Shown here: one piece after another, positions 32,766 through 45,200 of the stretch | Position numbering within the stretch: the first letter of the stretch is position 1 | Layout of the letters: every line of letters begins with the position of its first letter | NCBI GenBank assembly: GCA_903772945.1 | Contig: CAICTM010000559.1 | Coordinates: 1-59,749 of the forward strand | Length of the DNA stretch: 59,749 nt | Source of the DNA: Seminavis robusta | Lineage: Eukaryota > Bacillariophyta > Bacillariophyceae > Naviculales > Naviculaceae | Reading direction: 5' to 3' | Notes under the pieces: generated by a model | Seen by the model: the letters and a program-made list of their open reading frames with translations, nothing else | Told to the model about the DNA's origin: nothing | The model's database searches: none | Position numbers and translations under genes: made by a program

Positions 32766-33298
32766 TTCGTGGTATTGAAGCTACAGTTTTGTTGACGACG
32801 CCATGGCCAAACGGGGAGACGATGACCAAGGATCAAGGAAAGCTAATTTGTTGCCCTGTCTCATGGTCGCCATACTTTCTTGTAAGTGAAGTGTCACAGA
32901 AAACGATATTTCCAAAAGGCTTAATGAAATAGGCTCCCAAACTTCGGTGCGCCTTTTTGTACTTAGGGGGAAGAAAAACGGTCACACCGACTGGTACCAC
33001 TCGTTGAACAAGCACACAGGAAGATCATCTCTGTCTCCTTGCTTTGTTGATGAAGCCACAAGGGACAAAAGAGATTGAATGAGCTTTGGAAAGCAACAAT
33101 CTACTTTACAACCAATTCAGGTCTTGAATCGCGCGCCTTGAAAGAGACAAACTCCTTTGTCTCGTGGCTGCAGCGGAAAGTCTGGATTGTGACAAAGATA
33201 TCAACAACAACAAGTACACTTATTAGCAGTGTAGCGGAACACAGAACAAATACTATAGCTTAGCAGAGAGCTGAACATAGCCGAGACAACCTCTCAAG
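32766..33298. promoter_or_regulatory. divergent promoter region, galactosyltransferase / giant gene
   Basis: 533 bases lie between the two start codons. No gene is seen, and no clear TATA element or operator was recognised. The giant gene's ATG sits in CTCAAGATGG, a reasonable eukaryotic start context. Confidence 0.45.
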
Positions 33299-36200
33299 AT
33301 GGTGAAGAAGTCGTCCCAACCATCCTTGTTACAGGCTGCAGGTAGAACCCGAGTAGGCGGCATTCGATTGGGTTCGTTCTCCACCTCGGGCACTGGATCC
33401 TTTTCTAACGCCAACAACAGCAAGAACAGCAAGAAAGATCCTCCCGAAAAGACACATTTCCGACTTCCCAGTGGGGCAGGAGCGGCTCTAGGATGTCAAA
33501 ACCCAAAGTCTCCCATGTCGTGTCTGACACCCGAGGGAGCATACAACGATAATCTCTACTATCAAGATGTTGACGACCAAGTTCTCGTGGTCAAGCAAGA
33601 CCCCGAAGAAGAGCGAGATGCTGGTACCCCAGAAGAGCTACTAGTCCTCAAGGCAGATGCTCCCGTCCGAGATACCATCGACAACAACAACAACCCAGAA
33701 GAAGAACGCCAAGATTCCAACGACCCGCCCATCTTCAAGTCTCCCCGCCACATGTTGCACCGACGTGCGAGTGATGCTGCTGTCGTTGCACCCATGGCGA
33801 GTGGATTCAGCGACGTCGATGGGACACCCAAAAAGATGAAGCACATGGAGTTGAACGGTGGCATTGCCTTCACGGCCCCATCGCCCATTACTCTGGACCG
33901 GGTCGTCCTGCAGGCCAGTCAGGAACATGCCACGCCCAGCAAGAGTGCCTCGAACAGCACCGGGGAGGTTAGTAAGGAGCCCCCGATTGTGGTGGAAAAC
34001 AATGACGAAGAAGGAACTCCGGCGATTGAGAAACTTCTCACTCCCAAGGTTATTGTCACCAAGGTCTCGGAACCCGATTTGTCCGAATCGCCCAAGAACG
34101 ATGATACTGATGACAACACTAATAATACCTCCACCAATAATAGTAGCAAGCCAGAGAAGGATAAGACCAAGAAGATTGCCTTTGACAAGGTCCGACGACT
34201 CTTGAACCGGATGAAACCCAAGGAAGTCAAGGCCCTGGGAAAGCGTGGGAGCGGGAGTGCCGCCACCAGTGCTGAAGATCAGGCATCGTCCAAAAAGACA
34301 TCGTCTAAACAATCGACCACATCCAAGGGACAGTCCACAACGGCGTCATCGGCAAAGGCAAGCAAGACATCGCTGGCATCCAAAAAGGCCGTCCTGTCGC
34401 AGGCGTCCTCCAAGAGATCAGGGCTTGGATTTGCATCCAAGCTGGGCTCCAAACTTGGCTCGGTTACCAAAACTGGTTCGGTCGCCTCGTCCAAGAGTTC
34501 GTCGTCATCCAAGGCGTCCGGTATCAAAAAGGCGTCGTCCAAGGACTCGTCCAAAGTCGCCGCCGACGCGGCCACGATGGCAGCCTCTCAGGCGGTGGAA
34601 CAAGCCGCATCGAAATCAGGGTCAATGCCATTGTCATTGGCCAAGCTCTCCTCCTCCAGAAATTCATCGTCCAAGGGGTCGTCCAGAGCCGCCACAAACG
34701 CCTCCAGGGGGCCCTCCTTGGCCGATATTTTGCAGGCAGAGGCGGAAAATGAAGAAAACTCGGCATTGAACATGGAGGATCCTGCTCACCCAGGAGACAC
34801 ATTGATGGATCATGACTACGAGGACGAGGAAGGACCCTTTGACCAAGAGCTCAAGAAAGAATTGACCAAGGAGCTTATCATGGATACAGCAAAGGATACT
34901 GGAACCGACCTTGACGATGGCGTTTTGGAAGAAATAATTTCGCAGGTGTCGTCCACGCGAGGATCCTTGCAGAGCTCCATTCACAAACTCATTGAGGCGC
35001 AGTCACGGTCTGTATCTACATCGATTGGAACCAAGTCATCGGGAAGAGATTTAGAAGAAATGCCCACCTTGACTTCCTCCGAAAAGAGAGCCTCATCTGA
35101 CTTTTACCAGACGCTCTTAGCAAGGGCCATGAAACTGAAGGGTTCCAAGGATGGTGGAGTTTCCAGATTGAGAAAGATCTCCTCGGATTCGTCGCCTTCG
35201 GTGTCGAGTAGCGCCAAGAAGGCATCTTCCACCAAGTCTCCCGCAGCCTACTCAGCCATGTCCAACCAGGACCAATCCAGAAGCGCAAAAGTGAGCCAAG
35301 CAAGCGCAAAACTCTCGTCCTCTAGCCCGGCAAGTAACAACTCAAGCAGGAAGAGCGACGCTCTCAAGTCCACTACTCGCGGGACGCCTGCTGCCTCTCA
35401 GAAGTCTGGTGCCTCCGAGAAACAGGCATCCGTGAAATCGAATCCTATCCCAACCGAGATTGGTGTTACCAGGAAGATTGCTTCTAAGCCTGAGACACCA
35501 GCGGGAACGGTGTCTTCTATCCCAAGAGAGGTCGTTGTCACGGAGAAACCTCCCTCGACAAAGGCCAAGAAGCGAACCATTCGTGGCGACACCTCCCCGC
35601 AAGATTCTTCGCAGCGTGACTCTGTGTGGGAAAAGCTTTGGGAGAAATGGGAACCCTTTCGCAAAGAAGGCCAAGATCCCCCACCAACGCAAAACGCTGC
35701 ATCCAAGCCGCCGATTTTGAAACACAGAAACCATGAAGACAATCAGCACGACAAGAGAACGGATCCTCCAGAATCCGTCGTAGATGTCCCGATTGACGAA
35801 GAAGAACCCCTGGTTGATGATAGGCGTCGTGGTAGCAAAGTTTCAACAAATAGTGAAGGTATCATTGTCATTGAAGACAATGAGATTCTCTACGATTTAG
35901 AGAGCCGAGATGGCCCAAACTTTGGAGGTAGTGAAGACCAAAACAACCGTGGTCAAAAGATTCATATTATCTCTGATCGAGAGCCATACGGTCAGGAGAA
36001 ACTCAGTGGCAAGAAGAATCGCGGTCAAGATAGGTATAGCGCTGACGTCCAAGAAACTCGCGGACGCTCTCGACAGCCCATAGTTTTCACATCTTCGGAC
36101 CTCGACGACAACGACAGATCCGGGCGACGGTCGACTGGTAGTCGCAACTATGATGATGCCACGTCAGAAGCTTCACCCGAGCCACTGTTATTCGTCGCTT

Positions 36201-39200
36201 CTACGCTAGAGTCACTCGAACGCTTGAAGAGTACCGCCTCATCAATGGCAGATTCAAAGATAAGGTCTCGATCTTTCTCACCAAATAGATCCCCTCGTTT
36301 CGTGGGTGGAAAGCCAGTGAGAAGAGCCAGTGGTGTTCCATCAGAGCTTGAGTTCCCAATGACGCCTATCGACGTCGAAGACTCGATCACCATGACACAG
36401 CGCCTTAACAAGTACAAGATTGGTGGAGGCAACCTAAGTGTTCCAGAACCCTCGACCACCAAACCGGATCTTCCCGACGTCATCCTTGTGGAACCCCCAG
36501 TGAAGTCCAAAGCAAAAACTTCAAATGTACGAGACAAGCTTAAAAAGAAAGCCGAGCAAATGGCAGAAAAGCACAAGGCGAAACAGGAACGAAATCTGAC
36601 CATTCAAACGGTAGAAAAGCATAACAATGGTGACGACTATGACGATGATGGGGAACTTTCGGGTCTTACCAATTTCCCGATTGCTGAGATCAACGCCTTT
36701 CACAAAAAAGAGAGTGTTTCGGACCTTGACAATTCCATCCGAAACTTCCCTTTGCTCAACATCATGGAAGGGGGCACCATCAAAACTGTTTCCGAACTTG
36801 ATCCTGGTCCAGAGGGAGAACCAAAGAGGCTCGACAGTGACAGTCACACTGGTTCGATTTCTGGCCTTGTCGACCATATTGTTGTCGCAAAACCTGCAAA
36901 AGCCGACGAAGAAGAAGATGATGATGTAGACAAATATGCGGCCATGGAGGGTGGAGAGGAGGAAGAGGAGGAGGAGGAGGAGGAAGAAGAAGAAGAAGAA
37001 GAGCCAACAGGTACAGGAGAGAACCCGTTCGTTCTACACCAAGATATTGATATTGAACGTGACGCGGAAGGCGCCGCGCTTGCAGATTCCATTACTGAGT
37101 GGAGCATTCAAGAGATTGAATCAGAGGATACGGGCGCGGTGGCCGTAGAGGTGATGCTAAGTGCATGCAACCAAACACAGCTAGGTCAGATGTTCCTGAA
37201 GAATGTACCAATGTCATTGCAAAGGAAGAAAAAGGAGGGTGTCCAAACGGTGTTGAAACGAATCAATGAACAGGGTCAGATGGTCGTCCTGAAGACACCC
37301 ATAGCAAAGGAATCAGCGTTACCATCGTCGTCTGACGAAAACGTAAGACGACCCTATCCGAGCAAGCCCGTCCAAGCCACCCCTCGGATTTCGAACATTG
37401 GGAAGAATCAATTCGCTCGAGGCCGAAGCGACCCCAACGGTGCTGATGGAACCGACAAGTACGCCAGAAAGAAATCACGAAAGCAGGCCAGTGACTCCAT
37501 GGCTGACATAACAGATGCCTTTCTCAGCGAAAGGAACAAAGGGCTGCGTGATGCCCCAAGTTTCGATGAAAAAGAATCTTTTAGCCGCAAGTCTAGTGAG
37601 TCACATAATAAGGCCGAAGTTGAGGTTGAAGCTGAAGACGGCAGTCGCATGCCCATAAGCGCTCTTGCGCGAGCACTAAACGCCGAACTAAACGCGGACG
37701 ATTCTTCGTCGGAAGGTGGATTCTTGTCCGAAGCCGAAAACTTTGAACAGTTCATCTCCAGCGGAGTCAACATCGATGAAATCCTGGGCCTCGACAAGAG
37801 TTCAGAAGAGCGGAGCGACCGTGAAGGTGACGTTGAGTATTCAGTGTCGGTGGAGAGCAGCATTATCAACCTGGTCGAGTATGAAGACGACGAAGAAGAC
37901 GACGCTACCGAGCAAGAACAGGAGCAGGAGGATGAGGGCGACATGACTGATGGAAAGCGGTTGCTGTTGGAGGCAAAGCGGCTCGTGATGAAGAGCCATA
38001 TCAGCGAATCCGAAAAGAAAGACCTGCTGGACACTCTCGCAAGATTTGGACGAGCTCGTCTGTCATTAAGCCCGGCTGCCAAGGCAGAGCTAGTGCGGGG
38101 TCTCAGCAACATCAGCGAGGATTTCATTCCAGATCTGATTGACTTGACCGATTTAGGCGAAAGCTTTATGGATCGGCCGATGAGTGATGTCCCACCTTTG
38201 AGCGATGAGCCTATTATCAGTGATGACCCACCGATGAGTGATGAGCCAATGAGCGAAGACCAACCGATTACTGAATCCTCTGGTGTTGAGGACGTAACCT
38301 CAGTTTCCGAGGAAAGTGAACAACTCGAGAAGCAAATGGAAGACTTGCGCCAACTTGCCGCGCAACACAATGTCGAAAATGTTGCAACCGAAGACTATCC
38401 AAAACAACCTGTGAAAAGCCAAGACTCCCTTGAAACGTTGATGGACTTGGCAGCCCAATTGCTTCGAATGAAAGGTGATCAGGAGGGAACAACGGTAAAT
38501 GCACAAGAAGAACCCACCAGCGTGAAGCCGAATACAGAGGTGGAAGACGGATTGGTGATCGTCCCCGGAGTTGACGTTCCGCAATTCGAAGGAAAGAGCA
38601 ATGAAGAAGAAAGCTCCACCAAGTCAGCCGCCTCCATTTCAGCGGCCGACTTAAACAGCAAACAGGTAGCCAACATGGACGGGCACTTCTTATCGAACAC
38701 AGCAATAAGCACGCTCTTGGAGCACGTGATGCGACACGCTGGAGAAGAGACCCTTGAAACGGTGTGTCAAGCCACAACGGATAACCTTGCATGCGGGGGC
38801 CAGACTCTTCCTGAGGAGCCCACGCTCTCGAACACCAAAAAAATGATCGAGGATGTTCAAAAAGAGATTTCAGCCATTAAGCCGGATGAGAAAGAAACTC
38901 TTGAACGCCCTGGACCCCCTGGTATACCCATAACATCGGAGTCGATAGTGGCACAGGGTATGTTACAAAAGGCATCTAGGGATCGCTCAAGTTCAAACGT
39001 CGATTCGAGCATTTCTTCTGGAGTTGTTCCGACACAAAAAGTGGAACTGGATATCTCCTATCTCAATCGCAAGAAGCAGCAGAAGCCAACAGGTGCATTC
39101 GGTGCGCTCTGTGCCGTCACAGAGCACGCTTTTTGTGGACCACGTGTAATACCACCAACTGATCTGGATTATCATCTCAACATCAGCGATGTTTCCATGG

Positions 39201-42200
39201 CTGCCTCCCGTATGGCGGTTGCTCCGAGATCAGACAAAGCTCCTGGTGCTTTCTTTGGAGACGGCTCAGTGAGTGGGCTCAGTGGAGAAGATGTCGAACG
39301 AAGGGTCGACGAAGTACTCAAAGCGAAGGAAACTTCAGCACAGTACCTGAAACCTGACCGTGAACAGGCGCCACCACATCCTTTATCTTCGCTTCCGTCG
39401 TTGAATCTAACTATGTTTGGTTCCTCGGCATCGAGAACAAACACAGAGGGAGTTGAGATCACAAACAGCCAAGCACAAAGGATGATAGCAGGTTCAGCAC
39501 AAATGATGATGATGGCAGGTTCGCAAGGTGACGAAGGCCTTCCAGCTGTTCCGAGAATGCGATCGGACGAAAGTGAGTCCGCGTCGAAGGAAGAGCTGGT
39601 GGGCGAGCCGGTCGCAGATGAAGATTCCACGCTCCCCAGTGTTTCGCCTGAGCTCGAAGAGTCCAAGGTGATGAGACTTACGGTAGAAACAGTTCCGATT
39701 GAGATTACGAGAACAAGGCGAAACAATCGAAAGCCACCGATCCCAGATGACATGAACCTCAAGCGTGTTTCTAAACCCAGTAACGCCAAGGGCCCAAGGC
39801 CAAAGCCACAGCCCGAAGTGCGCTTGAAGGGGCCGAAGACGGCAAAGACACCGAAGGCAGGACAAACTATGGAATCGTCGCCAGCTCCAAGGAGTGCAGG
39901 CAAAGAGGCCCCTGTCGGTACAGAGATCGCCCGAGCCATGGGTAAGGGTCTGGAACCAGAAGCATCAGAAGCATCAGAATATCACGACGATGATTTCGAG
40001 GGAGTTACCAAAAATGACACGGAGGTCTTCGCAGCCATCATGCGGCGTTCGCAAAAAGAGAGAAGCGGACTTGAGCCTGATGCACCCAAGTGTGGACTGG
40101 ACGACATTAGTCAACTCACGGCATGTGATTCCATTTTAGCGGACAGTGATGGGTCTCACATGACCGAATCCATAAGTGGCGGCACCAGGTCGAGCCAGCG
40201 CTTAAGCATTGCCAACAGCAGTAATTCCATGGCTGGAAGCGATGGATCCGGCCAATCAGATGGAGATCACTTCCAGCAGAATTATATGGAAGACGAAGAA
40301 TATCCTTCGGCAGAAGACGATGACGACGACGCACCGTTTGCTGAAGGAGATGAGGAGCCTTCAGCCGAAGATGAGGAGCCTTCGGGTGACACTGTGGACC
40401 AGTACGTTATTGTCGATGGGCAGAAACACTATGTACGAGAAGGCGAAGATGGAAATTACGTGGCCAAAAACTACAGGGCTGCTGGAGGGGGCTTTGAAGA
40501 ATCCGAGGAAGATGAATCGGATCAATTTGATTTGCGAGGTCCAGGTGGACCATTGGAGCAAGAAGAAGAGGTATCTTCGGATTACGAAAGTCGAGAGAAC
40601 GGTCACTACGACCTTACCAACGAAGGAGAAGTCTACGGTGGTGATGGCGGGTCCCTCCAAGACGACGACCAAGAAGGCATTGCAGCCACAGAGAGCCAAG
40701 ACAAGAAGTCGCAGACTAGTCTGGGTATCGTTGCGGTGCACAGCGGGGATCGAAGTCAACGAAGTCAACGGAGCAAGAGTTCACGTCAGTCGCAACAACG
40801 AGATCAGAACGCGCGCTTTCTGGACGACCAGACAAACAAATCCTCGGGTCAAGACGGCGGCATACCCAGCGCAAACAAAGTGGTATTGGGAGCTGACGAT
40901 TTGGAACGAAGCAGCACCGCGTCACAGCGAAGCAATGCTATCGACCAATCCAAGGACCAGTCCAAGGAATCGAACTCTTTGGTCTCGTACGAAGATGAAG
41001 GCTCGGCGGCCAAGGAGCGATTAAATGCTCCCAAGCAAAACCAATCCAAAGACTCGAACTCGTTGGTCGCATCCGACGACGATTTGTCCATGGTTGGTAT
41101 GGATCCCGAATACGAAGAAAACTTGTCCTTGAGAATGGAACCATCAGGGGCCTTGGCAGAAACGATTTTCCAAGCTTACAGCAACGTTGAATCTGTTGCT
41201 TCTTATCTCTCTGCAAATTTCTCCGAGAATCCCAGCCCATCGAACTTGTATGCTGGTTCTGGATCCTATCATTCCTTGACGGTGGGGTCCATAAAATCCG
41301 CCAGGTCCATTCGAAGCGAATCAGGTGGCCAGGGACAAGCTGAAGTCAAGCCCGCCGCCTCATCGCATAGTTTGTCAGCTCGGCGTGGAAAGATCCCTGT
41401 GATTGAAGAGAAGGCCAGTGATCCAACGAGTACTGATGACTACTCCAATCAGTCGCAACAGTACCTTTCTGTGATTGACTTTCACCAACCGGTCCAGCTG
41501 AACTATTTCAATTCAATCGGGCACGGAAACAATGCTGCAGTAAAGCCGATCGCTTCGGCACATGGATTGTCGTCTCAACAGGGTACGAGACCGGAGATTG
41601 AAGCCAAGCCAAGTGAAGCTTCAAGTTCTAATTCTTCTGGTATTGTTGGGGACAGCCAACAAGCCCCGGTGCGGACCTTGCAGTCGGTTGCCTTGGCTCG
41701 TAGCTTGTCAGCCCAACGCCGGCAGCAGAACTTGTTTCAAGACCAATTTGAGGGTCCCACAGATACTGATTCATCTGGTCTTGTGAGTGCAACCAGAGGC
41801 ATACGGGAGGATTCATTGGACCACGAAGCCAACGTTGAAAGCAACGAAACCGATTCATCGGGGGTTGTAAGTACTACTCCTTTTGTGCTATCAGTTAGAT
41901 CGAGAGAGCATGTCGACAATCGGAGCGCGCAAATGCAAGTCGAAGAGACACTGGTCGAATCGGCAAGAGTAAGTGTCAGTAGTGAGGCATCAAGAGATCT
42001 ACACAGGTCAGAAGTTCTCGAGACAAGTAGTTCGTTGAAAGAGATGGCGCAAACATTTATTGTTCAGACAACTTCATCTGGGACTACAGCGATGGAGCCA
42101 TCCATGGAAATTCAGCGAGCAGCAACGCTGAATGGTTCGTCGGACGGAAGCGATTTGGAGACTCAAGGCGGCGACAATCTGGAAATGCAGCAGTTGTCCC

Positions 42201-45200
42201 ACCTTCGCGCCCCCTCGGGGAGTACCGCGACGGCCTTGGATGCGTCAACATCGGACACAGCAGGAAAATTCTCTGCAGAGGACGAAACAAGGAAAGACGG
42301 TTCAAACATCCTGTCAGCTTCAACAAGCATGTCATTGCAACACGACATTTACTCGTACGATTTCAAGAAGAACTCGATTCTTGAGAGCAAAGACACTTAT
42401 GATTTTAAGCAGAACTCGATTCTTGAAAGCAAGGACACAGACCCGGGCGGTTTGAGGAAAAACTCAATGCTCACTAGCAGATCGGAAGCAATGGGATCTA
42501 CTACTTTGAACATACCGTCTGATGTGGAGGAAGATGACGATGCTGATGAACACATCGACGCGTTCCACACGGGACCGACTGACTTCATAATTTCAGCCCA
42601 GAGCAACGAACACGATCCATCCATTGTCCTTGCAGATGCTGACTTCACCCAGCCGCAGGAAATCATCTTCTGTGAAAGTTCCATGGATAGCGAGGCCAAC
42701 TCTGCAGCTGTCCGGGGTCAAGACTTTCAGAGACCCAGTACTCACACCGTCGTTTCGTGCCCAGAAATGCATAACCCCATGGATGGAGCATCCATGGACG
42801 CCATTGAGCACACTAGTGCTCCAACTGAAGTGTTCGGAGACCATCCATATAGTGACCAATCAACGCTGGGGTCAGAGGGCGTTTCAACAGTTCCCAGCAA
42901 ATCGGAACCGGGAATGCAGGTACGGCCAGCCCCAAGTGTTGGAGCATTGCCAGTTCAAGATTCTTCTAGCACCCGTCCTATTTCGCCGTTTAATGCCTTG
43001 TTGAGTCTTGTTACCGGCTCTGGTGTCCGTGAACAACCCATTACCGTTGATCAGGGTGTCTCTCCTCAAGCCGGAGCACCAGTGTTTACGGAAGGTGACT
43101 ACAACATGATCAGTTCGTTGATGGGTGATGTCGCTGAAGATCCGCCGAGTGATACAAAGGTCCGACCAATCATGACGGCCGAGACTTCCAGCTTGACACG
43201 CCAGCCTTCAATAGCGTCAAAGGAGTTCTTGTTCCAGCGGGGAGATCAAAGCGCATTAGTTCAATCATACGTGTCATCTCAGCAAACAGGCTCGGCTGTG
43301 TCTTCCAGACAACCAGTCGACCCACCGACCCTCCTGGCAGAATCGGCCTCAGCAAGTTTAGACCACCTTACTCAGCCAATTGATTTGTCTGGTATCGAGT
43401 CGTGGTCACCTTCTCTTGCTGCATCGTTCAAAAGCGAAGAACATGCATCAACCGTGAATTCGGCAGAGCGCTCAAATGGAACTTCTGGAAAGGAAACCAG
43501 CGTTGGTGATTCTGCAAGACAGCCAAGCAAAAGCGAATTCCATGAAACTGCTGAAGCTTCCCAACAGTCGAGCTCTGGGTCTGGTGTCTTTTCACCTTCT
43601 CTTGCTGCGTCAGTCAAAAGCAAGGAGCGTGCTGCAGATGTGGCTTCTGAGAAGTTGTCAAGCGCAGGTTCTGCAAAACGCTCGATTGGAACCTCTGGAA
43701 AGGAAGCCAGCGTTAGTGATTCTGCAAGACAGCCAAGCAAAAGTGAATTCCATGCAACTGCTGAAGCCTCCGAACAGTCGAGCTCCGCTTCTGCAAATCA
43801 GTGGAGCAAGCACTCCGGAAAGGTGTCAAGTGATTCTATGAGGCAGTCGAGCGAAGAGGAAGACACCACTGAAGATCAAGAGCAGCGATCGAGCCCAGAT
43901 TCTGAGAAAAATCAGTCTTCAAGTGAACATTCCAAGCAGTCGGCACAACCTTCGACCCAGTCTCACAGTCACGAATCAAATGAACTTTTAGATTCCCTAC
44001 AAATTCCAGAGCTCCCAATGTCCTCATCCCAGGCGGCAAGTGATGCAGTACCATACGACTTGTCGATGAATGCCGATGAGTCCCTGAGAACGGCAGGAAG
44101 TTCTACAGAGCGGCGAACAGAGGGCAGAAGCACCACCGATGGCAGAAGCACCACCGAAGGTAGAAGCACCACCGAGGGTAGAAGCACCGCCGATGGCAGA
44201 AGCACTGATTTTGAATCAAAAACGACCTTGACTGCCCTGAAGGCTCCAATGCCGGCAGACGATGAGTCTAAGAATACTCGTTCTCGTCGTAAACCATGGA
44301 GTCCAACAGACGATTCAGAGTCAAAGAAAACAATCACATCCCTGAAACCTCCCATGCCAGCTTTTTCCCCACTGTCACTGGAGCGTCCCCGTAACGCTGG
44401 GACAGAGTCCCTTAATGATGAGTTGCAGTCGCCTCCCCTGATGCCTTCAGATAGCATAGGCTTTGAGTCCAAGGAAGTGAACTTGTCGAAACTTTGGACT
44501 GCGGATGAGAGCACAGGATCCGTTTCATCTGACTCCATCACAGCCTCCAGGACAAGCGTAACATCAGCTCTAATGAGGCCTCCTGTGCCCGCCATGTCGC
44601 CACAATCACAGCAACAACAGAGGGAACCATCTGCCTCAAAGTCCAAGACGACTTCTTCATCTATTCTTAAGCCACTAATGCCGCCACTGTCGCCACAGTC
44701 ACTTGGTCAACAAACCAAGGAACCAAAAGAGCATAGTGTTGGCAAAGAGTCGAACGGGGTGAGACTATCAAGCTTTTTGGAACTGGACAAGGGCAAGGCC
44801 TCTGCACCGCCCGCCGTAAGCACCGACGGAGCGTCGAAAACGACAATGACGTCTCTTCTGAAACCTCCAGTCCCTACTGAATCGCCTCAGTCGATTGAAA
44901 GGAAGTGGAGAAAAGCCACTGAGCTAGCCAAAGGTGCAGCCAAGATTCCCGAATCGCCATCGGGTAGTGTTGGCCTTGATTCAAGAGAAGTGAGGCTGAC
45001 GACCGCAGAGAAGAGCTCGCATCATGATGCGTCAGAATCATGGACGACACTGAGTGTTCTGAGAGTGCCCAGACCTGCGGCATCGCCAAACTCTTTCATT
45101 GACGAGAGGCGGACGGCAAACGACGAAAGCGTGGGTTCAAAGGATGATAGAACGAAAGAAACTCTTTCCATGAATGGTTCTGCAAGCTTATTAGAAATTC

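Noticed and set aside
34245..34769. Arg/Pro-rich plus-strand frame overlapping the giant gene
   Set aside because: It is the shifted reading of the AAG/TCC-rich Lys/Ser block. Its composition follows from that block and it has no independent features.
37408..39939. Long minus-strand open stretches (37408-38370 and 39172-39939) opposite the giant gene
   Set aside because: They are Ser/Leu-rich reverse readings of a Ser-rich, stop-poor coding strand. No domain, start context or splice support was seen.
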